A stretch of DNA of 7,290 nt from Galbitalea sp036271795 (lineage in GTDB: Bacteria > Actinomycetota > Actinomycetes > Actinomycetales > Microbacteriaceae): the NCBI GenBank assembly GCA_036271795.1, contig DATAZY010000001.1:1-7290 (forward strand). The letters are read 5' to 3'. This document shows, in pieces, positions 1 to 6,747 of the stretch. The position numbers and the translations under genes are program-made. Each line of letters begins with the position of its first letter. Within the stretch, counting starts at the first letter, position 1. The notes beneath the pieces were generated by a model. It was not told the origin of the DNA. It saw nothing but the letters and a program-made list of their open reading frames with translations, and did not search any database.

Positions 1-344
1 TGATTGCCCTCGAGCGGCGCAAGCTCCGTATGCGCCAGGTCTTCGAACGCGCGCAGGAGCGCGACCAGATCATCACGGTTCCCGCAGACGTCGTCGCCGA
101 GTGGTGGCGCGGACCCACCGACATCCGGAAAGCGATTCTCGACTCGGTCGATGTCGAACCCCTGACCCTCGGCCTGGCCAAGATTGTTGGTCAGGCCCTT
201 GGTGCGGTTCCCGGAGCAACCCTCGTCGACGCAATCGTCGTCGCCTCGGCAGCGTCTCGCGGTGACATCGTCTATTCGAGCGACGTTCACGACCTCGAGC
301 GCCTTCGCCGCGCATTTCCAAGCGTCAGAATCCTCGGAGCATAG
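1..344 (+). CDS. PIN-domain ribonuclease, VapC-like toxin (5' end cut off by the window edge)
   Basis: This is the C-terminal part, about 114 residues, of a PIN-fold metal-dependent RNase of the type II toxin-antitoxin class. The frame is open from base 3. Its first visible residues, IALER, match the usual PIN opening (L-D-[AT]-G-A-L-I-A-L-E), so the ATG at base 30 is internal and the true start, with the first catalytic Asp, lies left of the window. Visible PIN acids are Glu in VVAEWW (codon 99-101), Asp in LVDAIVV, and the Asp pair in SSDVHDL near the C-terminus. The spacing fits a normal protein of about 120-130 residues ending at the TAG at 342-344. VapC toxins cleave RNA and are neutralised by a cognate antitoxin that is normally encoded just upstream, which here would be outside the window. 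The downstream neighbour is convergent and probably unrelated. I am confident of the PIN fold. The role as a toxin is family inference. Confidence 0.85.
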   Translation, partial: IALERRKLRMRQVFERAQERDQIITVPADVVAEWWRGPTDIRKAILDSVDVEPLTLGLAKIVGQALGAVPGATLVDAIVVASAASRGDIVYSSDVHDLERLRRAFPSVRILGA

Positions 345-413
345 GCTTCGCTTCGTCTCTAGCCTAGCTCGCTGATCGACACCCGTGCCCGCCCCTTTCG
401 CCGTCAGGCCCCC

Positions 414-444
414 GAGCGACCACCCATCAGTTCAGCGGTCGCTC
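414..444. repeat. 8-bp inverted repeat spanning the kinase stop codon
   Basis: GAGCGACC at 414-421 is exactly complementary to GGTCGCTC at 437-444, with a 15-base loop that contains the kinase stop codon (427-429). It lies where the two convergent genes meet, so it could fold in either transcript. No T-run follows on either strand, so a canonical Rho-independent terminator is not supported. Confidence 0.4.
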
Positions 445-2724
445 TTCACCTGTCGCAAGACTCTCGAGCAACGCCACGATCGTATCGATATCCGGCGGCT
501 TAACCAGGTGCCGAGCAAAGCCCGCCTTTATCGACATGCTGCGGGCGCTCTCGTGACCATAACCGGAGAGAGCGACGAGTCGGGTGTTCGCGTTCTGGAC
601 GCGCAGCTGGCGGGCCACCGCATAGCCGTCCATCCCGGGCAGGCCGATGTCGAGGAATATCACGTCCGCCCGCCACTCTTTATTCAGTTCGAGCGCCGCC
701 TCACCGTCGTTCGCTACCCGAACCTCGTGGCCCATTTCTTTGAGAAGATCTGCGAACGATTCTGCCGCGTCGATATTGTCATCGACCACCAGGATCCGCC
801 GTGCGGAGGCACTGATCCTCGCCCGATCTCGCGGGCTCGCGACCAGCGAGACGACATCTTCGACTTCAATGGGAAGACGGACGATGAACTCACTCCCTTT
901 GTCGATCCCCGCGCTCGCGGCAACCACCGTGCCTCCGTGGAGCTCCGTCAGCTTCTTGACAATCGAAAGGCCGATCCCCAAACCGCCCGTGCTTCGGGCG
1001 AGATCTCTCCGACCCTGTTCGAACATTTCGAAGACGCGCGGAAGCAGGTCCGGATTGATGCCGACGCCCGCGTCTCGGATCCGGATCTCGACATGGCCCC
1101 GCGCACGCTCGAGTGAGATCCAGATCTGGCCGCCCGGATCCGTGTATTTGGCGGCATTGATTAGGAGGTTCGTCAGAATCTGCTCGATGCGAACCGGGTC
1201 GGCAGATACGAAGATCGGGCCCATCGGGACGGTCAGGGACACCTGGTGCTTTCGCTGCGTGATGAGGTAACGAGCCGACTCGAGAGCCTGGTTCACGGCA
1301 ACTATGAGATCGACACGCTCCTTCTTGAGCTCGATCTTCCCGCTCGAGATCCGGGAGACCTCTAGGAGGTCGTCTACGATTCGTTCCAAGTTCTTCACCT
1401 GCCGGTCGAGCATTTCGAGCCGGCGGCCCTCATCGGGCGATTGGACCGGGTGTCGGCGCATCCGCGCCAGAGTTAGCCGCACAGGCATAAGGGGATTTCG
1501 GAGCTCGTGGGCGAGCGTCGCAAGGAACTCGTCCTTGCGATGGCTCTCTTCAATGAGGCGACGCTCGTTTTCAGCGAGAGCTTGCCGGGCCGTGACCTCC
1601 GCAGAGATATCTCGGAAGTAACAGACGACCCCGCAACGATTCTCGGGGAGGGGGATCCGATTGATCCGCCATGTGTAATACTCGGTCACGCCTCGGTCTC
1701 GACGCTCCTCGACCCACTCGGGGACGACGTGCGGCTCGCCGGTCTCGAGCGTGTGCCGGAAGCGAGCGACAACCTCGTCGGCGTAGTCTTTTTGCCAGAG
1801 GGTATGGATGACCGCCCCGAAGTCGCGTCCGATGAGGTCAGGGATGTCACCGAAGACCGGCCGTGCCGTCGGATTCACTGCCCGGATCAGGAACTCGTCA
1901 TCCACGAGATAGACGCCCATGGGAGCCTCGTTGAGCAGGCTCTCGAATTGGGCGGTGCGCTCGCGAATCGTGCGTTCGGCCCGCCTGCGCTCGGTGATGT
2001 CTTCGGCCGTGAGCAAGAGCAGATCGGCTCGTCCGCCCCCTCGCGACAATTTCTGCGCGGTGAAGATCAGCGTTCGACGGCCTCGCGTCGGGACCGCCAA
2101 GTCGACCTCGAGCGGTTCCATCTCGTCGGAGCCGGCGACGAAAGCTCCTTGCAGCCGCTGGAGGAGCTGCGGAATGTCCCACTCGCCCTTCCCGAGATTG
2201 CGAAGCACCGTCCCTTGCACGTCGTCCCTCGACAGCTGGAACGAGGAGTGGAATGCCTTGTTCGCGGTCTGGACCCGCAAATCGCCGTCGAGAACGACGA
2301 GAGGGTCGATGACCGTGTTGAGGATCGCCTTCGTGTATTCGCGTTCGTTTATCGCCTGTTCGACGCTGGCACGAAAAGCAGTGACGTTCGCGAGGGTGAG
2401 GACGACGCCGGCGACGTTCCCGTCGGCGCCGCGAGTGGGCGCGGTTCGAAGCACATACCACGGCCCGTCGTTGGTCCTGATCTCGCGCTGGACGGCCGCT
2501 CCGCCCGCCGTGACGTGGTCGGCCAGCTCCTCGACATCGGCTATCATGCCGGCCAGCGCGTCGATCGTCCGGAACGAGCGACCTACGTCGGACGGGGCCA
2601 AACCGAGCAGGCGCGCGGCGGCCGAGTTGAAGCCGGCGATCTCGCCATCGGCGGTGAGAAAGATGATGAAAAGCTCGAGCGCGTCGATGGCGGCGCCGAA
2701 GTCGGGCTTCATAGCCTGGCCCAT
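427..2724 (-). CDS. Soluble hybrid sensor histidine kinase: PAS-PAS-PAS-HisKA-HATPase_c-REC
   Basis: A hybrid histidine kinase of 765 residues that autophosphorylates on His and passes the phosphate to its own C-terminal receiver. Numbering is from the ATG at 2722-2724. PAS domains lie at about 10-120, 128-245 and 258-378. The second has the GEWDIPQL type of motif seen in PAS domains of CheB/CheR-PAS kinases. The HisKA H-box AHELRNP puts the phospho-acceptor at His406. The ATP-binding domain shows an N-box with Asn523, a G1 box DAGVGI (551-556), an F-box around 564-568 and a G2 box GGLGIGLS (580-587). The receiver (about 643-760) has Asp648-Asp649, phospho-acceptor Asp692 in FLDIGLPGMDG, and Lys742 in LVKPP. 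All catalytic residues are present. No signal peptide or membrane segment is visible, so it should act in the cytoplasm. It has no DNA-binding or Hpt domain, so it needs a separate output partner. A GTG sits just before the ATG (2725-2727). I prefer the ATG because GGGA at 2731-2734 is 6 bases away from it but only 3 from the GTG. The stop of the MEDS gene is 3 bases upstream, which implies coupled translation. Confidence 0.95.
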   Translation of the reverse strand: MGQAMKPDFGAAIDALELFIIFLTADGEIAGFNSAAARLLGLAPSDVGRSFRTIDALAGMIADVEELADHVTAGGAAVQREIRTNDGPWYVLRTAPTRGADGNVAGVVLTLANVTAFRASVEQAINEREYTKAILNTVIDPLVVLDGDLRVQTANKAFHSSFQLSRDDVQGTVLRNLGKGEWDIPQLLQRLQGAFVAGSDEMEPLEVDLAVPTRGRRTLIFTAQKLSRGGGRADLLLLTAEDITERRRAERTIRERTAQFESLLNEAPMGVYLVDDEFLIRAVNPTARPVFGDIPDLIGRDFGAVIHTLWQKDYADEVVARFRHTLETGEPHVVPEWVEERRDRGVTEYYTWRINRIPLPENRCGVVCYFRDISAEVTARQALAENERRLIEESHRKDEFLATLAHELRNPLMPVRLTLARMRRHPVQSPDEGRRLEMLDRQVKNLERIVDDLLEVSRISSGKIELKKERVDLIVAVNQALESARYLITQRKHQVSLTVPMGPIFVSADPVRIEQILTNLLINAAKYTDPGGQIWISLERARGHVEIRIRDAGVGINPDLLPRVFEMFEQGRRDLARSTGGLGIGLSIVKKLTELHGGTVVAASAGIDKGSEFIVRLPIEVEDVVSLVASPRDRARISASARRILVVDDNIDAAESFADLLKEMGHEVRVANDGEAALELNKEWRADVIFLDIGLPGMDGYAVARQLRVQNANTRLVALSGYGHESARSMSIKAGFARHLVKPPDIDTIVALLESLATGEERPLN

Positions 2725-2727
2725 CAC

Positions 2728-3561
2728 TTATCCCGTCTGGGAGGTGGACGCTGAATATATCCTCCCGCTGCGTTCCAGCACGGCGTCGGCGACCTGTGGC
2801 AGCACCTCGCGTAGGGCGAGGAGCATCGCCTGAGATCGAGGCATCTTGAGGCGTCCCTGAACACGTTCGTGGAGGCGTCCCTCGAGAACACCGGCTTCGG
2901 TCACGCCCACTGTCTCTCGCAACGCGTTGGTCACGGCGCGCTCGAGTCGCGCATAGTCTTCGACTGGGATGAGATGCGAGTGGTTCTGCCCGAGCCTGGG
3001 CAGCATCCGTGCGTGCACATCGCCGGCGAAGTTGTCCATCAGGAAGGAGCAGAAGATCGCCAAGTCATGTTCGTGAGCGAGTTGATCGAACAGATCTTCG
3101 AGCCGCATGCTTGCGGCCACATCACCCCGCTCCCATAGAACATTCACCATCTCTCCCCACCACCGCACCTTGGGGGTCGGAGCATCGGTCCGGGCCTTCG
3201 CGACGACATCCGCGGCCAAGCCGAGGAAGACTGGAGCGTGGGGCATGCCCTCCTGCATGAAGCTCGGAAGAAGCTCGTCGGCATCGACGACGGTCAGCTG
3301 ATGGCGCGCCTGCGCGGCCTGCACATCGACCCCCTCGGCTTCCAGCCGTGGACGGATCGCATCCCAGTGCGATGCGGTAGGGACCAAGATGATTCCTTCA
3401 CCGTTTTCAATGGCCGAGGCGGCGAAGCGGCAGACCGCACGACTTAGAAACCGCTCGTCCTGATAGAGCTGCACGACATGGTCGGGCGCGGCTACTTTGG
3501 TCAGCAGCGGTTCCCATGGTTCGCCCTGGTCCGCGGGTGACAGTTGCGGTTCCTGGCTCAT
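2728..3561 (-). CDS. MEDS-domain (DcmR-type) sensory protein
   Basis: A 277-residue protein whose residues about 26-190 match the MEDS domain (methanogen/methylotroph, DcmR sensory domain). Visible family signatures are DHVVQLYQDERFL (27-39), NGEGIILVPTASHW (53-66), and WGEMVNVLWERGD (135-147) followed by SMRLEDLFDQLA and FCSFLMDNF. In DcmR this domain is linked to sensing halogenated hydrocarbons and is joined to an HTH region. Here no HTH is visible, and the C-terminal part (about 195-277) is an extension with IPVEDYARLERAV that I cannot name. The protein lacks membrane segments. The gene directly precedes the hybrid kinase, so it probably supplies or modulates signal input to that kinase. 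This is inferred from position, and no ligand can be read from sequence. The start was chosen at 3559-3561 because AAGGGGGAA (3565-3573) sits 3 bases upstream. The longer frame back to 3666 has no clear ribosome site and would run into the palindrome at 3656-3669. Confidence 0.9.
   Translation of the reverse strand: MSQEPQLSPADQGEPWEPLLTKVAAPDHVVQLYQDERFLSRAVCRFAASAIENGEGIILVPTASHWDAIRPRLEAEGVDVQAAQARHQLTVVDADELLPSFMQEGMPHAPVFLGLAADVVAKARTDAPTPKVRWWGEMVNVLWERGDVAASMRLEDLFDQLAHEHDLAIFCSFLMDNFAGDVHARMLPRLGQNHSHLIPVEDYARLERAVTNALRETVGVTEAGVLEGRLHERVQGRLKMPRSQAMLLALREVLPQVADAVLERSGRIYSASTSQTG
2731..2734 (-). promoter_or_regulatory. Ribosome binding site of the kinase gene, inside the MEDS gene end
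   Basis: GGGA on the minus strand lies 6 bases before the ATG at 2722-2724, inside the last codons of the MEDS gene (its TAA is at 2728-2730). The spacing favours this ATG over the GTG that abuts the TAA, and the arrangement is typical of translational coupling. Confidence 0.5.
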
Positions 3562-3564
3562 CGG

Positions 3565-3573
3565 TTCCCCCTT
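3565..3573 (-). promoter_or_regulatory. Ribosome binding site of the MEDS gene
   Basis: AAGGGGGAA on the minus strand is followed by three bases and then ATG (3559-3561). The purine core sits about 5-7 bases from the start. This decides the 277-residue start over longer upstream frames. Confidence 0.65.
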
Positions 3574-3638
3574 GTGGATCGTCGGCGGTGTCAGCGCTTG
3601 CTGCTCCGCACGTCGCCGCACCCCCAAGGTTTGGAGAG

Positions 3639-3666
3639 CAAATAGTGATGCTGCCGACTTGCGCAA
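3639..3666 (-). promoter_or_regulatory. Candidate promoter of the MEDS-kinase operon
   Basis: On the minus strand TTGCGC (3661-3666) and TATTTG (3639-3644) are separated by 16 bases, a loose match to a -35/-10 pair, about 78 bases before the MEDS start. The -35-like element lies inside the perfect palindrome at 3656-3669, so a bound regulator would compete with polymerase. This is a visual match only. High-GC bacteria often use divergent promoters. Confidence 0.25.
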
Positions 3667-3686
3667 GTCTTAGGTGTCCTCACCTA
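3656..3686. promoter_or_regulatory. Twin perfect dyads upstream of the MEDS-kinase operon, candidate operator
   Basis: GACTTGCGCAAGTC (3656-3669) is a perfect 14-base palindrome. One base later TAGGTG-TCCT-CACCTA (3671-3686) is a perfect 6-base dyad with a 4-base spacer. They sit about 95-125 bases before the MEDS start and outside any intact gene. Two different adjacent dyads in a promoter-length gap are the usual look of dimeric repressor or activator sites. The second could instead be an RNA hairpin if transcription starts upstream. The binding protein is unknown. Confidence 0.5.
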
Positions 3687-3714
3687 TAGCACCGGGATCT
3701 GATCCCTCCAAAGG

Positions 3715-4128
3715 TTACGGCGCTCGCTGCTGCTCGGCCTTCCGTCGGATTTCATCGGTCCCTCGGCGATAGGGTGAACGCCCGCTCGACCTTCCTGGAA
3801 GCTCGGCGTTACCGTGCTGACACAGCCTAGCAGAGGCCTTCCAAGGCGGCCCTTCCGCTTGAGCCCGTTCTCTCCAAGAAGGATCGGAGATGTAGCCACT
3901 GGTCAGGCCGACCTTCCTGCCGAGCAGTCGCCTGGGCCAGCGATTTCGGCCGGCGGGCGGCGACGATATCGCAAGTTGAGCGATTCGCTCGACCGTCTCC
4001 TCGGCACTGCGTGGTCCTTACGTCCTGACTTCGGACGAGCCGCGAGACCAGCCACGCCCTCGGATCGAAAGCCGCGAGACCTGCTCCCGAGAAAGATCAA
4101 ACCGTCGTGGCCGCGCGACTGGAAGCAT
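3715..4128 (-). pseudogene. Probable relic of an IS630-type transposase N-terminal region
   Basis: An ATG at 4126-4128 opens 36 codons (with RPRRFDLSREQ early on) to a TAA at 4018-4020. The same frame then stays open for 100 codons with no ATG, GTG or TTG, to a TAA at 3715-3717. Just after the first stop it reads AEETVERI, then IAQLAISSPPAGRNRW, PRRLLGRKVGL and SGYIS. This resembles the second helix-turn-helix of IS630-family transposases, of the type ERIVxLxxxxPPxGxxRWxxRxLAxxxGxS. The expected follow-on, I-L-R-E-N-G-L-K-P, appears in another frame as ILLGENGLKRK (about 3853-3885), which implies a frameshift near 3885. The stretch between LSREQ and the second motif is about half the usual length, so an internal deletion is likely. 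Nothing of the DDE catalytic domain was found, and no terminal repeats were recognised. The match is from memory of the family and could be chance in high-GC sequence. Confidence 0.35.
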
Positions 4129-6001
4129 TGGCCGCACGATAGCTTTCGGGACTCCCGCGGTCCCCCGATCGCGCGCTCCTTCAGCTCAATGCTGAGCGAG
4201 GTGGAAGCGAACTGTTGCTCGGGCGTGATGAGGTGGGTCTGGTCGTCGTCGTCGGTCTCGATCGCGACCCAGTTGACCCGGCCGGTGAGGAGGAAGCCGT
4301 AGTTGAAGTCGGGTACGACGCGTGAGCCGGTGTCCCTGCCGACGTCGGTCGTCTCGTCGGCGGAGAAGCCGATCGGGATCGTCGCGTCCAGGTGCCCGTC
4401 GCCGACCTTGTTGCCGTCTACGAACAGCGTGATGGTCGCGCCCTTGGCAAGGCCCCCGCCGTCGTAGGCGAACTCCATCCGGACCTGGTGGGTGCCCGTC
4501 GGGACCGATTCGCCGGCCTCGACGTAGAAGTGCTTGAGGCTCGCGAGGTTGTAGCCGTACTTGAGCCTTCCCTGCTTCAGGTAGACGACCCATCCAGCCG
4601 AGAACCCGGCCTGGTTGACGATCACGCCCTCCGCTCCGCCCTCGGCCACGACGATCTCCGCCGTGATGGTGTGCGACTTGTTCTTGACGTTCAGGATCCC
4701 TTCCTGCGGCAGACCGCCCATGCCCGGGTAGAGGATCTGCCGGTTGCCTTTCACCGGCTCGGGCCGACCTGCGAGATCGGCGTGAAGCGCTCCGCGAGCC
4801 GGTCGTCGAGCGGGAAGACGTTGTACTTCGAGGCCTCCAGCATGAACAGCCGCTGCAGCTCCTGCAGCTTCTCGGGCTGCTCCTTGGCGAGATCGCGCGG
4901 CTGGTACTGCGTCCAGTTCGTGGTCGTGTCGTAGAGCTCCCACGCTTCGCCGTCGAGCGGTGCGACCTTCGCCATCGCCTGCCATGGGATCCGGTGCCGG
5001 GTGCAGGCGATCCAGCCCTCATGGCAGATGCCGCGGTTACCGTACATCTCGAAGTACTGCGTCGTGTGCCGCTCCGCTGCCTTCGCGTCGTCGAACGCGT
5101 AGGCCATGCTCACGCCTTCGAGCAGCGCCTGGGTCACGCCGTGCACCATCGTCGGCTGCGGAATCCCCGCGACCTCGAGCACAGTCGCAGCGATGTCGAT
5201 CACGTGTGAGAACTGGCTGCGCACCTCACCCTTCGCACGGATTCCCGCCGGCCAGTGCACGATCGCGCCGTTGCGCATCCCGCCGAAATGCGACGCGACC
5301 TGCTTCGCCCACTGGTAGGGCGTGTCCATCGCGTGCGCTCACCCGACCGCGTAGTGCGGCTACGACTCTTCGGTGCCCCACCTGTCCAGACAGTCCATCA
5401 GGAATGCCGGCGTCTCCATCGCGGCCAGAGCGTTGGCCATGATGTATTCGTTGAATGAGCCGTTCAGCGTCCCCTCGGCCGAGGCGCCGTTCTCGCCGAT
5501 GATGTAGTACACGAGCGTGTCGTGGAGGACGCCGAGGTCGCCGAGTACCTGTACCACCCGGCCGACGTGATGATCGGTCTGCTCGAGAAATCCGGCGTAG
5601 TTTTCCATCTGGCGCCGCAGCACCGGTTTGAACGCCTCGTCCATCTCGTCCCAACCGGGGATCTCCGCGTGCCGCTCGGTCAGCTGCGCGTCGGTCGGAA
5701 TCACGCCGAGCGCCTTCTGCCGGGCGAACGTTTGCTCGCGCAGCTTGTCCCAGCCTTCGTCGAACTTTCCGGCGTAATTCTCGCGCCACTCGGCCGGGAC
5801 GTGGTGCGGCGCGTGCGTGCCGCCGGTCGCGTAATAGGCGAAGAACGGCTGTTAGGGCGCCAGCGCGCGGTGCTGGCGGATCTAGGCGATCGCATGGTCG
5901 GCCAGATCCTCGTTCAGCGTGTAGCCCTCCTTGGCGGAACGCGGCGGAGCGACCGGGGCCGTTCCCTGGTGCAATGCCAGGTAGTACTGGTTCGTCTCCC
6001 C

Positions 6002-6031
6002 GCCGATGAAGCCGTAGCCGATGAAGCCGTA
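6002..6031. repeat. 15-base perfect tandem duplication inside the sulfatase relic
   Basis: Two exact copies of TACGGCTTCATCGGC (minus strand) at 6017-6031 and 6002-6016 encode YGFIG twice. Family members, as I recall them, have a single FYGFIGGETNQ, so this is an added copy. It keeps the frame and was probably made by replication slippage. Confidence 0.9.
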
Positions 6032-6429
6032 GAAGTACTCGAAGCCGCTCCCGGTCGGCCAGCGGTCGAAAGGCCCGACCGGGTTCGCCTCCCAGAGCGG
6101 CACCTCGTGACACTTGCCGAACATCGCCGTCGCATAACCGTTCAGCCGCAATGTCTCCTGCAACGTCGCCTTCGTGTTTGGGCGCGTAGCGTTGTAACCG
6201 GGCCAGGCCGCCGCGGTCTCGGTGATGCTGCCGAACCCGACCGAGTGATGATTGCGCCCCGAGAGCAGAGCCGCCCGCGTCGGCGCGCACATCGCGCACG
6301 TGTGAAACCGCGTGCACCGTAACCCCGAGCCCGCCAGGCGCTCAGCCGCCGGCATATGTACCGGTCCGCCGAACGCGCTCGATGCACCGAACCCGACGTC
6401 GTCGAGCAGTACAATCAACACGTTCGGCG

Positions 6430-6434
6430 CCCCC
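6430..6434. other. Homopolymer frameshift site in the sulfatase relic
   Basis: Five C on the plus strand (five G in the coding strand). With four, the reading goes smoothly from LQPPGG to APNVLIVLLDD. With five, the N-terminal 50 codons are out of frame with the rest. It is either a slippage mutation or a homopolymer sequencing error. Confidence 0.8.
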
Positions 6435-6593
6435 GCCGGGCGGTTGCAGCCGTTCGATCGGCGGCGGCGTCGCACCGGGATCGGTGGCCGCGAAGGGTGT
6501 CAGACCGGCGCGAGGCCGATCAGGGATCGGCAGGACTTCACGAGGAAGACTGTCTGCGTGTGTCAGGCGCTCTCCTTTTGTCATCTCAACTGA

Positions 6594-6598
6594 TCCTT
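6594..6598 (-). promoter_or_regulatory. Ribosome binding site of the sulfatase relic
   Basis: AAGGA on the minus strand lies 9 bases before the ATG at 6582-6584. It fixes the original start and shows that the 5' end of the gene is preserved, so the gene died by point lesions and not by truncation. Confidence 0.6.
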
Positions 6599-6642
6599 CG
6601 TCAGAGGACGTGGTAGTTCGCGCGCGGCGCCGGAGCTCGGCG

Positions 6643-6672
6643 GTATGCATACGACGTTGTGTCGAGCTCGAC
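6643..6672. promoter_or_regulatory. Two palindromes upstream of the sulfatase relic
   Basis: GTATGCATAC (6643-6652, perfect 10 bases) and GTCGAGCTCGAC (6661-6672, perfect 12 bases) lie 59-88 bases before the sulfatase start. They could be remains of an operator. Short GC-rich palindromes such as the second arise often by chance. Confidence 0.25.
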
Positions 6673-6747
6673 TCCCGTCAACCCACGCCGAGGCTGCAAC
6701 CGGCGACGATGGGGCCCGGTACCACCACGCGTAGGCAGCGTCTTGCA

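Larger units (their letters stand above)
4186..6584 (-). pseudogene. AtsA-type arylsulfatase, inactivated by four stop codons and three frameshifts
   Basis: Homology to the long (about 780-800 residue) arylsulfatases that hydrolyse sulfate esters runs from the ATG at 6582-6584 to the TGA at 4186-4188. Retained marks are LPIPDRP near the N-terminus, metal Asp pair LLDDVGFG (6398-6403), formylglycine motif CAPTR (Cys codon 6287-6289), KCHEVPLWE, THAPHHVP, and the C-terminal NKSHTITAEIV and SADETTDVG blocks. Lesions: one extra base in the run of five C at 6430-6434; a 15-base tandem duplication at 6002-6031; TAG at 5882-5884 (family Trp); TAA at 5852-5854; TAG at 5360-5362; TGA at 5339-5341 (family Trp in VGWAHAM); one base lost near 4783 (ERFN-ADLAGRP); one base lost near 4212. 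Correcting the three indels gives exactly 800 codons, which supports the reconstruction. The metal-site Asp of GDNGAS is Glu here (5492-5494). No single piece would make an active enzyme. Uncorrected sequencing error is the alternative, but the intact neighbours and substitution-type stops argue against it. Confidence 0.92.

Noticed and set aside
385..1116. A 243-codon plus-strand open frame opposite the receiver and ATPase part of the kinase
   Set aside because: It is an antisense shadow without a domain or a convincing ribosome site.
1507..2754. A 415-codon open frame on the plus strand opposite the kinase gene
   Set aside because: It is antisense to a complete kinase with all motifs, has low-complexity Arg/Asp/Gly-rich sequence and no recognisable domain. 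Such shadows are common in high-GC genes.
3562..3666. A longer start of the MEDS protein at 3666
   Set aside because: The extra 35 residues precede the family domain, begin with a TTG inside a perfect palindrome, and lack a ribosome site. The ATG at 3561 has a strong one.
3684..3899. A 71-codon minus-strand frame as an independent small gene
   Set aside because: It begins in the middle of the transposase-like stretch and contains its shifted ENGLK motif, so it is better read as part of that relic.
4148..4164. GGGAC-GTCCC stem just after the sulfatase stop as a terminator
   Set aside because: It has only a 5-base stem, a 7-base loop and no T-run.
3814..4302. A 162-codon plus-strand open frame between the operon and the sulfatase
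   Set aside because: It overlaps the C-terminal part of the sulfatase relic antisense, shows no domain, and competes with the better transposase-like reading on the other strand.
5522..6322. A 266-codon plus-strand open frame
   Set aside because: It is an antisense shadow of the clearly homologous sulfatase sequence.
5882..6475. A short intact sulfatase starting at 6475
   Set aside because: The start lies upstream of the frameshift in sequence that is out of frame with the true N-terminus, and the product would lack most of the catalytic domain.
4186..6584. Stop-codon recoding or readthrough in the sulfatase
   Set aside because: Three different stop codons occur together with three frameshifts, and the intact neighbours use TAA, TGA and TAG as normal stops. 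Decay explains all of it.
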